Shown here piece by piece: positions 1 through 12,495 of a stretch of 64,000 nucleotides of DNA; within the stretch, counting starts at the first letter, position 1; each line of letters opens with the position of its first letter. Under the pieces are notes generated by a model. The model was not told the DNA's origin, did not search any database, and worked only from the letters and a program-made list of their open reading frames with translations. The stretch comes from Nepenthes gracilis (lineage: Eukaryota > Streptophyta > Magnoliopsida > Caryophyllales > Nepenthaceae). Made by a program: the position numbers and the translations under genes. The DNA lies in contig BSYO01000028.1 in assembly GCA_033239525.1 (NCBI GenBank), positions 13,199,597 to 13,263,596 of the forward strand, read 5' to 3'.

Positions 1-331
1 TCATTTTATGAAAATTTACTTTTCACATGGAACTATTTTTATAGCTTTATTTCTATAGCTTAATCATCATCACAACAACAATAAAAAGAAATTTTCAATC
101 ACAAGAAATCTCATAACAATCATCAAACCCTTGACAATCTCTCGAATACATAGAGCATAATCGTTCACATTGGCATTGTTATCATCAACCTAATTAACTC
201 ACACAAATCCTAAGTCCACAAATAGCTTACAACTAATAGTTTCAACAGGAAATAAATGTCATATTACCTGTATTATTCTCCAAAGCTAGTCGATCTCTGT
301 ATGTGTAGGCGAGAAACACTAGGTGGGGCAG
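1..331. other. CNX5 3' flank / probable 3' UTR
   Basis: This stretch lies just beyond the CNX5 stop codon on the minus strand and probably holds its 3' untranslated region. A minus-strand AATAAA (TTTATT on the plus strand near position 46) could serve as a polyadenylation signal, about 280 bp past the stop. I see no reading frame with family resemblance here. Confidence 0.4.
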
Positions 332-3300
332 TCAATATGCGGGAAAGTTTGGATCGACTTCCCGAGCCCAAGACTCGAGTCCTCCGACAATATCCTTGGC
401 TGCTGGAAAACCCATATTATGGAGCAACCGAACAGCCCTCTGTGAATCATTACCCCTTCTACATACCACATAGAGATGAGCACCTGAAGATGAGCCTCCA
501 CCCTCTTGTGGTTGTGCTTCATTTAAAGCAGCAGAGATTTCTGGTGACCGGGTTTCTAAACCCGAGAGTGGCATGCTTAAAGAATTGGGGAGAGAAACGA
601 TGTTGAAGTGATGGGCAGGGCGTACATCGATCAGAACATGCGGTTCGTTGCCAAGAACCTTCTCGTTGTACTCTTTGCAGCTTATTCTGGAATCTGGTGG
701 TAACAGGTTTAGCTTTGGTGGAGCCTGCAATACCAACAGGAAGAATTTTATTAGGTTTTCGCCAATTTCAAATTAAAAAAAGAAAAATGGTGACTTAATT
801 GGTATAGAATAGGATTTCATAGATGCGTTACAAAATAAAAGAAATTCTAGGAAAAACTGAAGTTCAAGATTTGATATTGGATAGTTTAATATAAGAATGT
901 TGGGATTGAAAGAATAAAAATTTTGTCATCATCTTCTTATCTTATCATATAAAAAAACAAACCAATTGGATGGAAAAATACAACAGATCTGTTTGCTTAC
1001 CTGATACACAACAAAAAATTCTATTTGTTTGGGTAGTAATATTGAACAAAACATACCCGAACAGGTCAGTGCAGTTGGTAAAGGCAACTTGGGAACTAGC
1101 TACACATCTCACCCCGAGAACTCAAAGTTGAATAGCTTGCTCGCGAAAGGAGCATTCCTGTTCCTCCAATGTGGGATAGTTGATCCCTAATTTGGTCCTA
1201 TAAAAAAGAGTTCTCTAAATATCAACTCATGGTGCTCCCGAGCCCCTAAAAACAAAATTCCTAGGCCAGTTACCGCAGTTCGGGCATCAGCTTCTCAAGA
1301 GACCTAAGAGACCCTCTTTTTTCATTCATTTAGCTCCTTTTCATGGAACACATCGGAGATCACATCTTATCGATTCATACTACTTTCATACGTAGTTTTC
1401 CCACATTAGTAAGTATCATCAGTTTGATTTCTGCTACTGTGTGTTTGGGCTTGCCTAGTACATAATCTTTAGGGGAATGGTCATGGACCAAGTGGAATTT
1501 TACTTATAGAAACCCAAATCTATGTATCTAACCAAAAATCAAAGGATTTGGACGGCTTTCAAGCTAAGATTTATTATTAAACACTTTTGTCCAGGTTTCA
1601 TGAGCTTTCACATAAAGCATCTTCATTTGTCTACATTAAATTTAAAAAATTTATAGGTGACTAATTTTAAGTAATAATTCAGTACGGGTAATCAATTTCT
1701 TCTAGAACATTCCACACGATTCCCCCCCCCCCCCAAAAAAAGGACCTGATTTGAAGAATAGAAGATCAGGACAAGGCATTAAGGAAATTAATACGATGTG
1801 GAGAATAAGCTACCAGTAAAAATCGTGATACCAAATATAGCAATTTATTGTTGGTTGTCTTGATTGGACCAATAAATGAAGTATCTAGACTCCTTTGAAA
1901 AAACAAAAATACAATCGGTAACTACTTATCTACATAAAGATTGTTTTGATTCCAACCTATCAAATAATAAGATCTGAAAATCAGCAGACTTGAGAACCAT
2001 CATAAAGTATTTTATGAGAACCATCATAAAGTAATTAAATAAAACTAATATATTTGAACGTCATAATATATCAGCATACTTGAGCATTGCACCCAACTCC
2101 GCGAGTGAAAAAATATAGTGGCTTTGTTTCCTATCTATAGGAGATAATATATAGGCGATTCTGCCCGTGAGTCTAAATTGTGGTTGACATGGCTCAAGGT
2201 TACCCGTAATATGTGTAACCTTTACTCAACTTAATCTCTCGGTTTTTGGTTCTCCGATTTGTGCATGTTTTGGATTTTGATGTGTTTTTTTACATTGATT
2301 TATATTGAGACTTCGTTTGAAATTTGTAGGTTTTACCGACAGTTAGGATTCGGTCAATCTCGTACATTTGGATATGTAATTTCGATTTGGAATACATGAT
2401 TTCGATCCGGATTATATTTCGTTCAGAATATGTTCTGTTTGGACTATGTTATAACTTGGAGTATGTGATTTTGTTCCAGATTATATTTAATTCAGAATAT
2501 GTCCCAATTGGATAATGTTTCGATTAGATTATACTTTGAGTATGAGACCACCTTCGGACTTTCATTGTCGGGCTTTCAGATTTGTGGTTTTTATTTGTTT
2601 TGAGTGTGTTTACTAACCTTCTTTCTGATTTCGGACATTATTGTTTATTATATTATATATTAAGTTGAATTCAGACTTTCATTGTCAGGTTTTCGGATTT
2701 GTGGTTTTTATGTGTTTCAAATGTATTTACTAACCCTCTTTCTAATTTCAAACATTATTGTTTATTATATTATATAAATACTTATTGAACTTTCAACTCA
2801 TATTTTTATTTTCTTATTTCTTCATATTAGTGGGCTTGGATACCTTGCAAGGAGTTCAAACACAGAATTGATCGTAGCTTCATTCATGTTTGGTAAGTTT
2901 TAGTTTTGTTTTTGAGCTGGAAATGTATTAGATGCATTTTTGACATTGAGATTGGTCACATGTAGGCCTATGATTATGTATGGGATCAATTGGGTCATTG
3001 TGCATGTTGGATATGTATGTGGTTGGTTTGTCCCTCCTTTACGGCATTGTGGAGCAAGTCACATTTATTTCTTTGTCCGGATGGATTATCCGATAAGATC
3101 CCATGACTGGTCTTATGTTTTGATTATTATTATTATTGGATATTGAGGTCATATGATTTGGCATTAGTCGCACTCAAATTTGGGATATGTTCGTTCATTG
3201 ATAATTTTATTTTGGGATTTTAATTTTGCGAGTTATAATTATTTAGACCTACTTGTGAGTCACAGTGTGCACTGTGTACAAGATATTGGCATCATATCAA

Positions 3301-6300
3301 GGCCTGTCTATAAAAAGTTATATGGTATCCAGAATTCCCATATTGGCTCCAAAGACCTTACATTTATATATGATTTCAGCTCTAAATCAATAGAAGCTCA
3401 CCATTTCAAAAATGAATGAGAATTATAAATGGGTCTTCTAGTGGAGATCCAAACTAGAAAAGAGAAGATGATATTGTTCAAATTCAACGTGATAGGTCAA
3501 CAGCAAATCATGAAAGTTAATCAGTCACACGAGGTCATTCAGCTTGATTATAAACAACACAATATAACTCGCATAATGGGAAAGAAGGATATGAGGCATT
3601 GTGGACTTGTGTTTCCAATCCATGCTTCATGATTTAAAAAAAAAAAGGAAAAACGTTCACAAAATGCACACAGGGAAGTTGAGGAAACTGATTTGCAACA
3701 GAAATGGAAAAGAAGTGAGACAGATTGTACCGCAGATAAAGGAGAATTGGTGAACTTTTCATAGTCAAATTCTTGGAAGTATGCTGGCGTGAATGCTGAT
3801 TTTTCTCCACAAGCTTCACATCGCAATGATTTTCCTCTAATTTTGACCTATTCGAGATGAAAATGCATATCAGGGATTGACATGAAGCATACAAAAGATC
3901 ACTACAACAAAAAATGAACCTAAATCTATACTAGCTTGCAAAAAAAGGTGCAAACGCGTACACGCATGATGCACATAATAAGCGGAGCCAAAACCCTTTA
4001 TTAATTGGGGTTGGGGCAGACCAATTCATAAAACTCCTACACCGTATGAGCTGTTTACTAATTATACCAAATAAATCACAAATTCCATATTTAAAAACGA
4101 TAGATGAATATACAATAAGGGCATTGGTTTGATACACCTAATAGAGCTAGCAAATGCCACCAACATAGCAACAAAATGCTCATCTATTGATCAGGAACAT
4201 GAACGCAAATATCGGCTGATATAATACATATTGATCAATATATATCGGTATCAGGGACCCCTAATACCAATATTTCTTGATGCAGCGATAATATCATTAT
4301 ATATTTTCATATTGACTAATATTTCATCCATAATCGAGAGATAATGCCTTCAAAATACACTGCGATCTCAGCGATACAAAAAGGGTGACATAATGCACGA
4401 GATTTCTACATATTGGGTGTTGCGAAAGATTTCTTGTATGCAACCTTATTCCCGCATTACATAAAAAACTCAAGTCAAAATGGAGCAACATTGTCGTTGC
4501 TCTCTGACTCACCTTCCTTGCCACAAGGATTTTAGATTATCTCATAAAGGAGAAATTCAAAAGAAAAATTGTAACCTATCCAACATTGCAGAAATGCGTT
4601 CAATTCAGAACAGGGCAATATTACTATTACTCCAAGACTCACCTGCTTTGTCATATGAATTGCGATTATCTTATAAATAAGACCTCCAAAAGATTTATGG
4701 GTAAGTTCCGCCAATCAAAGTAGCCAATCAATCTCAAGTCTCAACAACTGGAGACTTCCAGGATAAGTGCACAATGTACAAAATAAAACAGCACCAATAA
4801 TTTCTCTTCTACAAACCATTCTCATATTTCTTCTATTTATGCACCCTGAATATCATTGATATAAAATGATTTGAAACTATTAAGTACAAGCAAGGGTAGA
4901 AGGAGAGACGGAGGCACTGCTTGCCATCAAGGCTCTTTCTTCAACCAGTAAAGAGCTAAGCTAGTGTAGGCCTTCTTTGCATAGGCTATGGGAAAATATG
5001 CGTTTTGGAGTTTGCAAGAGGGAAGATACTAAAGATAAGTAAAGTGCAATATACCAAACAAATGCATCTTGAAAAAGCATCGAAGAGAAGCATCCTCCTC
5101 CTAATATCAATATTTCTTGATGCTGCAAAAATATCGTGATATGTTTTTGTAGTGACTAATATTTTCATCTATGGTCGGGAGATAATGCCTTCAAAATGCA
5201 CTATGCAATCTTAGGGATACAAAAAGGGTGGCGTATTGCATGGGACTTTTACATATTGGGTTTTGGGAAGGATTTCTTGTACATAGCCTTATTCCTATAT
5301 CACATAAAAACCTCAACTCAAAATGAAGCAACATTGTCATTGCTCTAAGACTCACCTTCCTTGCCACAGGGATTCAGATTATCTCATAAAGGAGAAATCC
5401 AAAGGAAAAATTATAACCTATCCAACATTGCAGAAAAGCGTTCAATTCATAATAGAGTAACATTACTGTTACTTCAAGACTCATCTCCTTTGTCATATGA
5501 ATAGAGATTATCTTATAAAGGAAACCACCAAAAGATTCATGGGTAAGTTCAGCCAATCAATCTCAAGTTTCAACAAATAGCGATTTCCATGATACGTGCA
5601 CGATGTAAAAAATAAAACAGCACCAAATCATTTCTCTTCTCCAAACCATTCTCATATTTCTTCTATTTACGCACACTGAATATCATTGATACAAAATGAT
5701 TTGAAACTACAAGCAAGGGTAGAAGAAGAGGAGGCACTGCTTCCTAGCAAAGCTCTTTCTTCAACATAAAGAGCTAAGCTAGTGTGGGTTTTTTCTGCAT
5801 AGGCTACAGGAAAATATGTGTCATGGAGTTTGCAAGAGGGAAGAAACTAAAGATCGATAAAGTGCAATATACAATACAAATGCATCCTCCTCCTGATACC
5901 AATATTGCTCAATGCTGCGATAATATAGTGATATGTTTTCGTATTGACCAATATTATCATCCATGATCGGGAGATAATGCCTTCAAAATACACTGTGCAA
6001 TCTTAGGGATACAAAAAGGGTAACGTAATGCATGAGACTTCTACATTTTGGGTTTTGGGAAGGATTTCTTGTACGCAACCTTATTCCTATATTACATAAA
6101 AACCTCAATTCAAAATGCAGCAACATTGTCGTTTCTCTAAGACTCACCTTCCTTGCCACAGGGATTTAGATTATCTCATAAAGGAGAAATCCAAAAGAAA
6201 AATTGTAACTGATCCAATATTATAGAAAAGCGTTCAATTCATAATAAAGCAACATTACTGTTACTCCAAGATTCATCTGCTTTGTCAAACGAATTGAGAT

Positions 6301-9300
6301 TGATTATCTTATAAAGGAAACTACCAAAAGATTTATGGGTAAGTTCAGCCAACCAAAGTGGCCAATCAATCTCAAGTCTCAACAAATGGCAACTTCCATG
6401 ATATGTGCACGACGTAACAAAATAAAACAGCACCAAATCATTTCTCTTCTCCAAACCATTCTCATATTTCTTCTATTTATGCACCCTGAATATCATTGAT
6501 ATAAAATGATTTGAAACTACTAAGTACAAGCAAGGGTAGAAGAAGCGGAGAAGGCACTGCTTGCTAGCAAAGCTCTTTCTTCAACCTGTAAAAGGGCTAA
6601 GCTAGTGTAGGCTTTCTTTGCATAGGCTACAGGAAAATATGCATTTCGGAGTTTGGACGAGGGAAGAAACTAAAGATTGGTAAAGTGCAATATACCATAC
6701 GAATGCTTCCTGAAAAAGCATCGAAGAGAAGCATCCTCGCAAAGAGTGGTTCTCCAATACCACTTGCAATCTTTATCGCTTCTAGTGCTTGCAGAGTACC
6801 AATAACTCCAGGAACTGCCAAAATTTCAATAAAATGAGACACAAATATGTGTAAGCATCACTGGTTTAAACCACAAAAAGGGAAGAAGTGACAAAGAAAG
6901 CCTAAGCTACTTGGGCAAAACAAAACAAAGCAAAAATTCGAATATAGTGAGATATCAGGAAAGATTGTGAAAAAGATTGCCGAATTGGTAACTAGTCAAA
7001 CAAATAAAAACTTGAAAAAAGTAAGACAATTGGACAATTGTGAAACTGATAAAGGAATACGTAGCCTGTCAAAGAAAAAAATATATATAAAGAGTACAAG
7101 CATTTCCATGAAAGAACTAGAATCATAAAATTATTTCAAGCACCGATAGATTCGGAAGTGCACCATCTGTCTCTATAAAACCATACACTATTTTGGGTAG
7201 GGTACAAAGTTGACGTCGCAATATAAATCACAGCCCTTATTTCTACCTAGATACTCAGACTTCACATTTTCCCTACCACATTATGTGAATAAGCCTATTT
7301 GGCCACTATTAGTAGATAAAATGATCTGTAAAGCTCATGCATGGCACCCAAGGCCATTGATGTGGCTAGTCAAGAGGTTCTCCACAGCTATTAATATTGA
7401 AATTACGAATCACAATGGAGTCAACATATCCTCTTGGCTCTTACTTAGTACAAGTCATTTGATTCCGATTTGGCCACTATTAGTAGATAAAATGATCTAT
7501 GAAGCACATATAGGACACCCAAGACTGGCTAGCCAAGAGATTCTCCATAAAGCTATTACTATGGAAATTTTGACTCCACATGGAAACAACATATCCTCTT
7601 GGCTCTTGCTTAAGTATGAGTCATTTGATTTCAACAAATAAAATCCATCATCCTTGATAGCTAGTATGATCATACTTCAATTTGTTTGTAAACATTATAA
7701 GCCAACTGATACATGCATTCTTCATATCCTTGCCCCCTAAAAAAAAAAAAAAAAAAAAACTCACCTACTCCAAGAACTCCACTGTCTGAGCACCTTTGAC
7801 ATGCTGTTGTTGGAGGTGGACTTGGAAATAGGCATCGATAGCATGGGCCTCCTTTGTAATTGTAAACAGTAAGCTATATATGAATTTGACAAAGTCATTC
7901 TCCAGAATTGGAAAGTGCATTGACAAGCATAGGAATCTTTTTTCAGAACCCTAAGAGGCTGATTGATTTTAAGAAAATTTAACGGAAAGAAAATTATATA
8001 AAGGAATGTATTTTCTTATGTTTGATTTACAAGACAAAAAATAATGAAAAATGTAAGAAATCAAAACATTTAAGGTCTGTAACAATTTCTCTTTGTTTTT
8101 CCTTGACGGGCAAAAAAATAAAATTTGTTATTACAAAATCATTTTCCTTTCTATGAGATTTTACGTCCACATCTAAACAAAAAGAAAGAATCTTTTTTCT
8201 CATTTTTCTAATTTTTATTTTTCTCTCAGTAAACTCTTTCCTTCAAAATTTTCAAGAACTAAGCAAGCCCTAAGAAAGTGCAAGCAAGCACATGAGAACA
8301 AAAGCACAATGAGTCGCAAGAATCTTACCTGCCCTTCCAATCCAAGTGCAGCACCTGATACGAGGGGCTGCATGAGCAAACAATAGTAGTTAACAGCTAA
8401 ACAAGATAACAGGCAAAAGGTGGTGCTTCCAAGAAGTAGGGCACTATCTATGAAAATATCATAATTGAAATCGGTCGCGGCCACATCAGAATTAGACATA
8501 TAAGACAATACGCTTTAATATCAGATATATTAAAAGAAATGAAATTCTAAAAATTGTAAACTAATAAGATCATATCGGCCGATATATCACTAATATGGAA
8601 ACATATCGTAATATTGTCGTGGTATCAGGAGGCAATATTGACACATTGGTCGTTATTTGTATAAATTGTGTGCACACATTTGTCTAGGTGTTTGTGTATG
8701 CACAAGCATGCACTATGCAACTAAAGCATAATTTTGCATACGATGGGCATCAAAATCTTCTTGTGATGCATATGATGGCAATGAGAAACTTTGTAAGGAT
8801 CAAACCTAGGCAAGGGGGTGATCCACAACGAGACTACCCATGGTTCCAACAAGGAAATGATATATTCAGCTTAGTGAACATCCAATGCTAACTAGTCACA
8901 TGTCCAACGGTCAGGGGGTTCAAACCCCATTATGCCTAAGCTTATCAACAAATTAATATTAAACACAAAAAATTTGTACCTTTCCAAGTACCACACAGCA
9001 ATCACTGATCATATATCGGCTTGGGACATTGTCTGTCGCATCAATTATTACATCATATCTGTAAAATGCTAAAAGTAAAAGCAACCCTCATAGTTCGATG
9101 ACTATCATCTTAAAAAGATACAAAAGAAGCAGAAATATCATCACAAAGCCCATTATATTCGGTCAACTCAGCCAGGATACTTGCTGAAAATTTCCAGAGC
9201 ATTTGATGTGTGTAAAGCTTCTTTGTATGCCACAATCTTCACTGTAGAGTTGATCCTATAAAACCAAACCAAGATCAGCTACAATTCAAACACCACGGTT

Positions 9301-11111
9301 ATGATTTTATTCAAGAAAAAAGCATCATGTAATTGATAAGTTACATACAAGCGACAAGCATGTGCAGCAGATTCAACTTTGGGCAGACCAATGTATGCTT
9401 CAGTGTGGATTATCTGATATATTTGGTAGATAGGGCAGATTCAAATTCATATTCAGATTGCTTGGAAATAAATCATTTCGAACACATAAGAGGAACAGGG
9501 AATTAGTACAGTTACAAAAAACAGAAACAAATATGGTGAGTGGTCACTCAAAGATCAAACCTGCCTGTGCATATTATTAAGCTCGACCACATCATGATCA
9601 ACAATACCCACATGACCTATATGTGACACCCAAATCCATGAGTTGCAAACAATCATTAATGAGGAAGAAAAATTGCTAAAATTTCAATCCAAATAAACTG
9701 ACAGTCACATCAAGGAATTCCTAAATACACTTCTCATTTCAGCACTAGAATTGATGGATTATAAATGACAAGTAATTCTCATGTTATGCAAAATGTACTG
9801 TGGAATTTCTCCAGAAAAAGAAAAAGGAAAAAAAAGGACATCTTACCAACTCCACAAGCTGCAAGATATAAAAGAGCAGGTGACCCCAGGCCTCCAGCTC
9901 CGACAACCAGCACTGAAGAATTCAAGAGATTCGACTGCCCTACAGGGAACAAGGCAATTGAACGTGGAAATTTCTATTAATTTCTTTAGAAGAAAGCAAC
10001 CCCACCCCAGCTACCAAAAAATCACACACAATTTTCAGTAACCATCATATAATTCATGAATGTGCCCAAGAATCATCTAAATAAAATCTTGTTATCAGCA
10101 GAATTTGATTCATATTTACTGAAAAGTTTATCTAATCATGACATCTCAATAACACAAAACAAACCAAAGTAAGTTTTTTTCTCGTAAAATGGCGAAGCCA
10201 CATTTAAACCCAAAAATAAAAAAAAAAATAGAAGCACACACACAAACACCATGACAACAATGCAGCTGAGAACTAAAAGTTAACCCCCAAAAATAAACAA
10301 TGTTTGTCAAAACAGAAACTTGAATCAAAATCTGGACTAAAAACAAACATAAACAATATCAATGCATCTCGTGATTTCCGAACTTGTTGATTTTACTATT
10401 TCATCAGCTTAACTTTACCCCTGGTTAAATCTCTTTTTTTCTTTTTATTCTGCTAGACACACCTGGTTTAAGTAACCAATAGCATAAGGATGCTTATAAA
10501 TTAACAACAATTGATCCAAATTAACAAAATATTAAAAAATTCACTTGAAATTAATATCGTCAGTGTCAAAGATAGCATAACCAATTTCTGCATTACCTTT
10601 AGACCAAAAGACCCGCAATTTGAAAGCTATCTTGGAATTAGAAACCAAACTTCAAACTAGCTTACAGTGACAAGAAGCAACTAAATATTTGCCCAGCAGG
10701 GGAACAAAGAGGGGAAACTAAATAATCAATAATTTAACAAGTCATTGAAAAATAAGCCTGTGCATATTAAGCAGTGAACAGATTTTCAAAACAAAATTAC
10801 TATCTTCAAATTATACAATAAAAAACGGAAAAATAAATGAGCGACTGGAAACCTTGAACGCCGAAAGACGGAAGAAGAAGATGGCGACTGTAGCGATAGA
10901 TGGCGTCCGGGGATAATTGGTGATTGGGATGCGACGCAGCTTTCAGAACTGAAGGAGACGAAGCGTCCGATTTGACGGTGCCGTTGGTTATAGAAATCTC
11001 ACGAAGTTGAGCTTCGAGAGCTAAGATTCGATCATCAATGTCTTTCCTTTCGGCCTTCAACGATTCGATTTCTCCAAGTATCTGAGAGGCGTCTCCTCCG
11101 TTCGACTCCAT
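332..11111 (-). CDS. CNX5: CNX5/MOCS3-type adenylyltransferase and sulfurtransferase, 11 exons
   Basis: Exons read as complement of 332-724, 3731-3847, 6696-6814, 7765-7873, 8329-8367, 8980-9058, 9181-9255, 9349-9413, 9561-9616, 9847-9939 and 10853-11111. All junctions are GT-AG and the frame closes to 467 aa, close to the plant family length. An N-terminal coiled-coil-like stretch (about residues 10-40) precedes the E1/ThiF fold with its nucleotide loop GAGGLGSP (100-107). CYRC (233/236) and CEAC (308/311) are the expected zinc cysteines, and Cys250 in [10 protein letters not shown] is the E1-type cysteine. A C-terminal rhodanese domain (about 338-467) carries the persulfide cysteine in [10 protein letters not shown] (Cys425). 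Family knowledge: this cytosolic enzyme adenylates and thiolates the C-terminal glycine of the small molybdopterin synthase subunit (CNX7) and of URM1, feeding molybdenum cofactor synthesis and tRNA 2-thiolation. The start is the only family-like ATG. No catalytic residue is missing. Confidence 0.95.
725..3730. other. CNX5 intron 10, repeat-bearing
   Basis: A 3.0-kb intron between the zinc-knuckle exon and the rhodanese exon. It holds a GC-richer island at about 1060-1330 that I cannot identify, a C12/A7 run near 1723-1740 and a tandem duplication at 2557-2790. Open frames on the plus strand at 2940-3632 show no recognisable family and end at random, so I treat them as non-coding. Confidence 0.7.
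2557..2790. repeat. Tandem duplication, two copies of about 117 bp
   Basis: The segment beginning GACTTTCATTGTC at 2557 recurs at 2674 with the same order of sub-motifs (ATTTGTGGTTTTTAT, then TTTACTAACC, then ATTATTGTTTATTATATTATAT). The copies differ by scattered substitutions, so the duplication is not recent. Weaker repetition of a ~70-bp unit (TTCAGAATATG...) lies just before it, at about 2410-2530. Confidence 0.8.
4199..4330 (-). repeat. Dispersed CGATAT-rich repeat, copy 1
   Basis: Contains GATCAATATATATCGGTATCAGGGACC-like sequence followed by a stretch whose reverse complement matches the repeats near 8468-8645 and 53745-53995 (shared words such as GGAAACATAT, GATATTAT and GGTATCAGG). 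It lies at the left edge of the triplicated block in CNX5 intron 9, and pieces of it recur at each unit junction. Confidence 0.6.
4331..6695. repeat. Three diverged tandem units in CNX5 intron 9, carrying exon 9 fragments
   Basis: The word GATAATGCCTTCAAAAT marks unit starts near 4340, 5181 and 5973, giving periods of about 841 and 792 bp. Each unit repeats the same landmarks: ACTCACCTTCCTTGCCAC, CATTCTCATATTTCTTCTATTTA, AGAGCTAAGCTAGTGT and GTGCAATATAC. Units 1 and 2 end in copies of the 3' end of CNX5 exon 9: about 45 bp near 5056-5100 including AAAAAGCATCGAAGAGAAGC, and a shorter scrap near 5880. Unit 3 runs into the true exon 9 at 6696. The truncated copies lack an acceptor and are not part of my gene model. 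Confidence 0.85.
7301..7640. repeat. Tandem duplication of 171 bp in CNX5 intron 8
   Basis: GGCCACTATTAGTAGATAAA occurs at 7301 and again at 7472, and both copies end in CATATCCTCTTGGCTCTT-like sequence. Because 171 is a multiple of three, the copies form a continuous 143-codon frame on the plus strand (7210-7641), antisense to CNX5. I see no sign that this frame is a gene. Confidence 0.85.
7739..7759. repeat. Poly-A run just past a CNX5 splice donor
   Basis: About 20 adenines on the plus strand (poly-T on the CNX5 strand) end a few bases from the exon 8 donor at 7764/7765. This could be the tail of a retroposed element or simple slippage. Confidence 0.8.
8468..8645 (+). repeat. Dispersed CGATAT-rich repeat, copy 2 (CNX5 intron 7 side)
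   Basis: Starts with ATCGGTCGCGG and proceeds through a GATCATATCGGCCGATATAT palindrome, GGAAACATATCGTAATATTG and GGTATCAGG. The same order of motifs occurs in the EHD intron near 53745-53995. Both copies are intronic and non-coding. Confidence 0.7.
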
Positions 11112-11307
11112 CGGCTGTAAGTGCGTCGGCGTGAGAATCTACAGACAAAGGTCCAGGAAAAACCCTGCTCTTCGACTCCCGAGTTTCAACTGTCCATTAT
11201 CATTCTTTACCGTAAATATACTGGCAACTGGGAATGCTAATTCTCTTTCAGAATTGGAGAACGACTCAAGGGGGGCCGAGTTGCGAACTCGCTGCGCCGT
11301 TTGGATC

Positions 11308-11528
11308 CGGGGGGGATCCTTCTCCCTCATGGAGAAGGACCGTCCTTCTCCTCATTTGAACCGTCGGATGTAAAATTTGACGACCCACACGTTTTGAATG
11401 GATAATATAATATAGGCCGTTCGATTTTAAATTTAATCATCCAAAATACGTAACCGTCGGATTTTACATCCGACGACCTAGATTAAAAGAATGATGGTCC
11501 TTCTCGACAGGGGAGAAGGATGCCCCCT
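11308..11528. mobile_element. MITE-like inverted-repeat element upstream of CNX5
   Basis: The left arm GGGGGATCCTTCTCCCTCAT and the reverse complement of the right end, GGGGGCATCCTTCTCCCCTG, match. The match continues inward through GAGAAGGACC and GTCGGATGTAAAAT, giving arms of roughly 70 bp around a short AT-rich centre. The size (~220 bp) and the lack of coding capacity fit a MITE. I could not settle a target-site duplication. It begins about 200 bp upstream of the CNX5 start codon. Confidence 0.7.
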
Positions 11529-12469
11529 CAATCCCTGTGGTATTTTAACGTATAAATATCTTTTAAGCAGTTATATTTATAATTTTATTAATAATATTAG
11601 GTAAATTTTAAATATAAAAAAATAAAATTTTTTTAATAATTATTTTTATTACTCAAATATTATTTATTGAATCTTTACCAGCATGCCTCGGGCCCACTGT
11701 TCCGGGGGCTGCCCTATTGTTCCTTTTAATAATTGAATACTAATCCAGTAATTATAATTTAAGATAAAAATAATAATAATATATATTTTTAAAAAATATT
11801 AATATTTATTAAATATAAATTTAAAAATATAAAAAAATATTTATATTATTATTTTTATGTTTTAAATATTATCCTAATTGTTATTCAATTCCAATGTTCC
11901 TTATAAAAATTATTATGTTAATTGTTTTTTAAACACCTCTAGTTTTACAAAAGTAAAATGTTAAAATATTTAAAAATTTTAAATAATTAAGTATTAATCA
12001 TTTAAATAAATGATTAAAAATCTCTAAATATAAATACATAATATACAGGGGCGAAGATCCTACTTCTCTTAATGATAAAAATAGTTCTGCTTATCTTTTT
12101 ATACAATTTGATTAAAAAAGTTAACAGTCTAAATTTAAAATATTAAATAATAATATATTAATAATTATTTTTATTAATTTTTATATATTTAATTTCATAT
12201 TTAATATATGTAAATATTATAAAAATTTAAAAATATAATTATCATTTATTTTTTTATTTTTAAACTTTTAATATTAAATTTTAATCTAATAATTAAACCA
12301 AGGGAGAGTGAGTTTCATTTTATTTGAACTCCAGCACAAAATTTAATTTGTGAGACTATCTGGGCTACAACACCTAGAATGGGCCCATTTGATGAACATG
12401 GGCCTCCATGCCCTTCGGATTCGGCCCAGATAGCGAAACTTGCATAAAAATTGATGTCAAGATCGTCAT

Positions 12470-12495
12470 TAATAATAATAATAATAATAATAATT
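12470..12495. repeat. (AAT)n microsatellite
   Basis: About eight uninterrupted AAT units in AT-rich intergenic DNA. Confidence 0.9.

Noticed and set aside
1075..1170. CAGTGCAGTTGGTAAAGGC, possible pol III A box of a SINE in CNX5 intron 10
   Set aside because: No convincing B box at the right distance and no poly-A end or flanking duplication seen.
4986..5168. Minus-strand frame containing MLLFDAFS, like an extra CNX5 exon
   Set aside because: It is a truncated copy of exon 9 in the triplicated intron block, without an acceptor; the CNX5 frame closes perfectly without it.
8910..8935. GGGGGTTCAAACCCC, like a tRNA T-loop/B box
   Set aside because: No acceptor stem, anticodon arm or A box could be folded around it; at most a worn SINE fragment.
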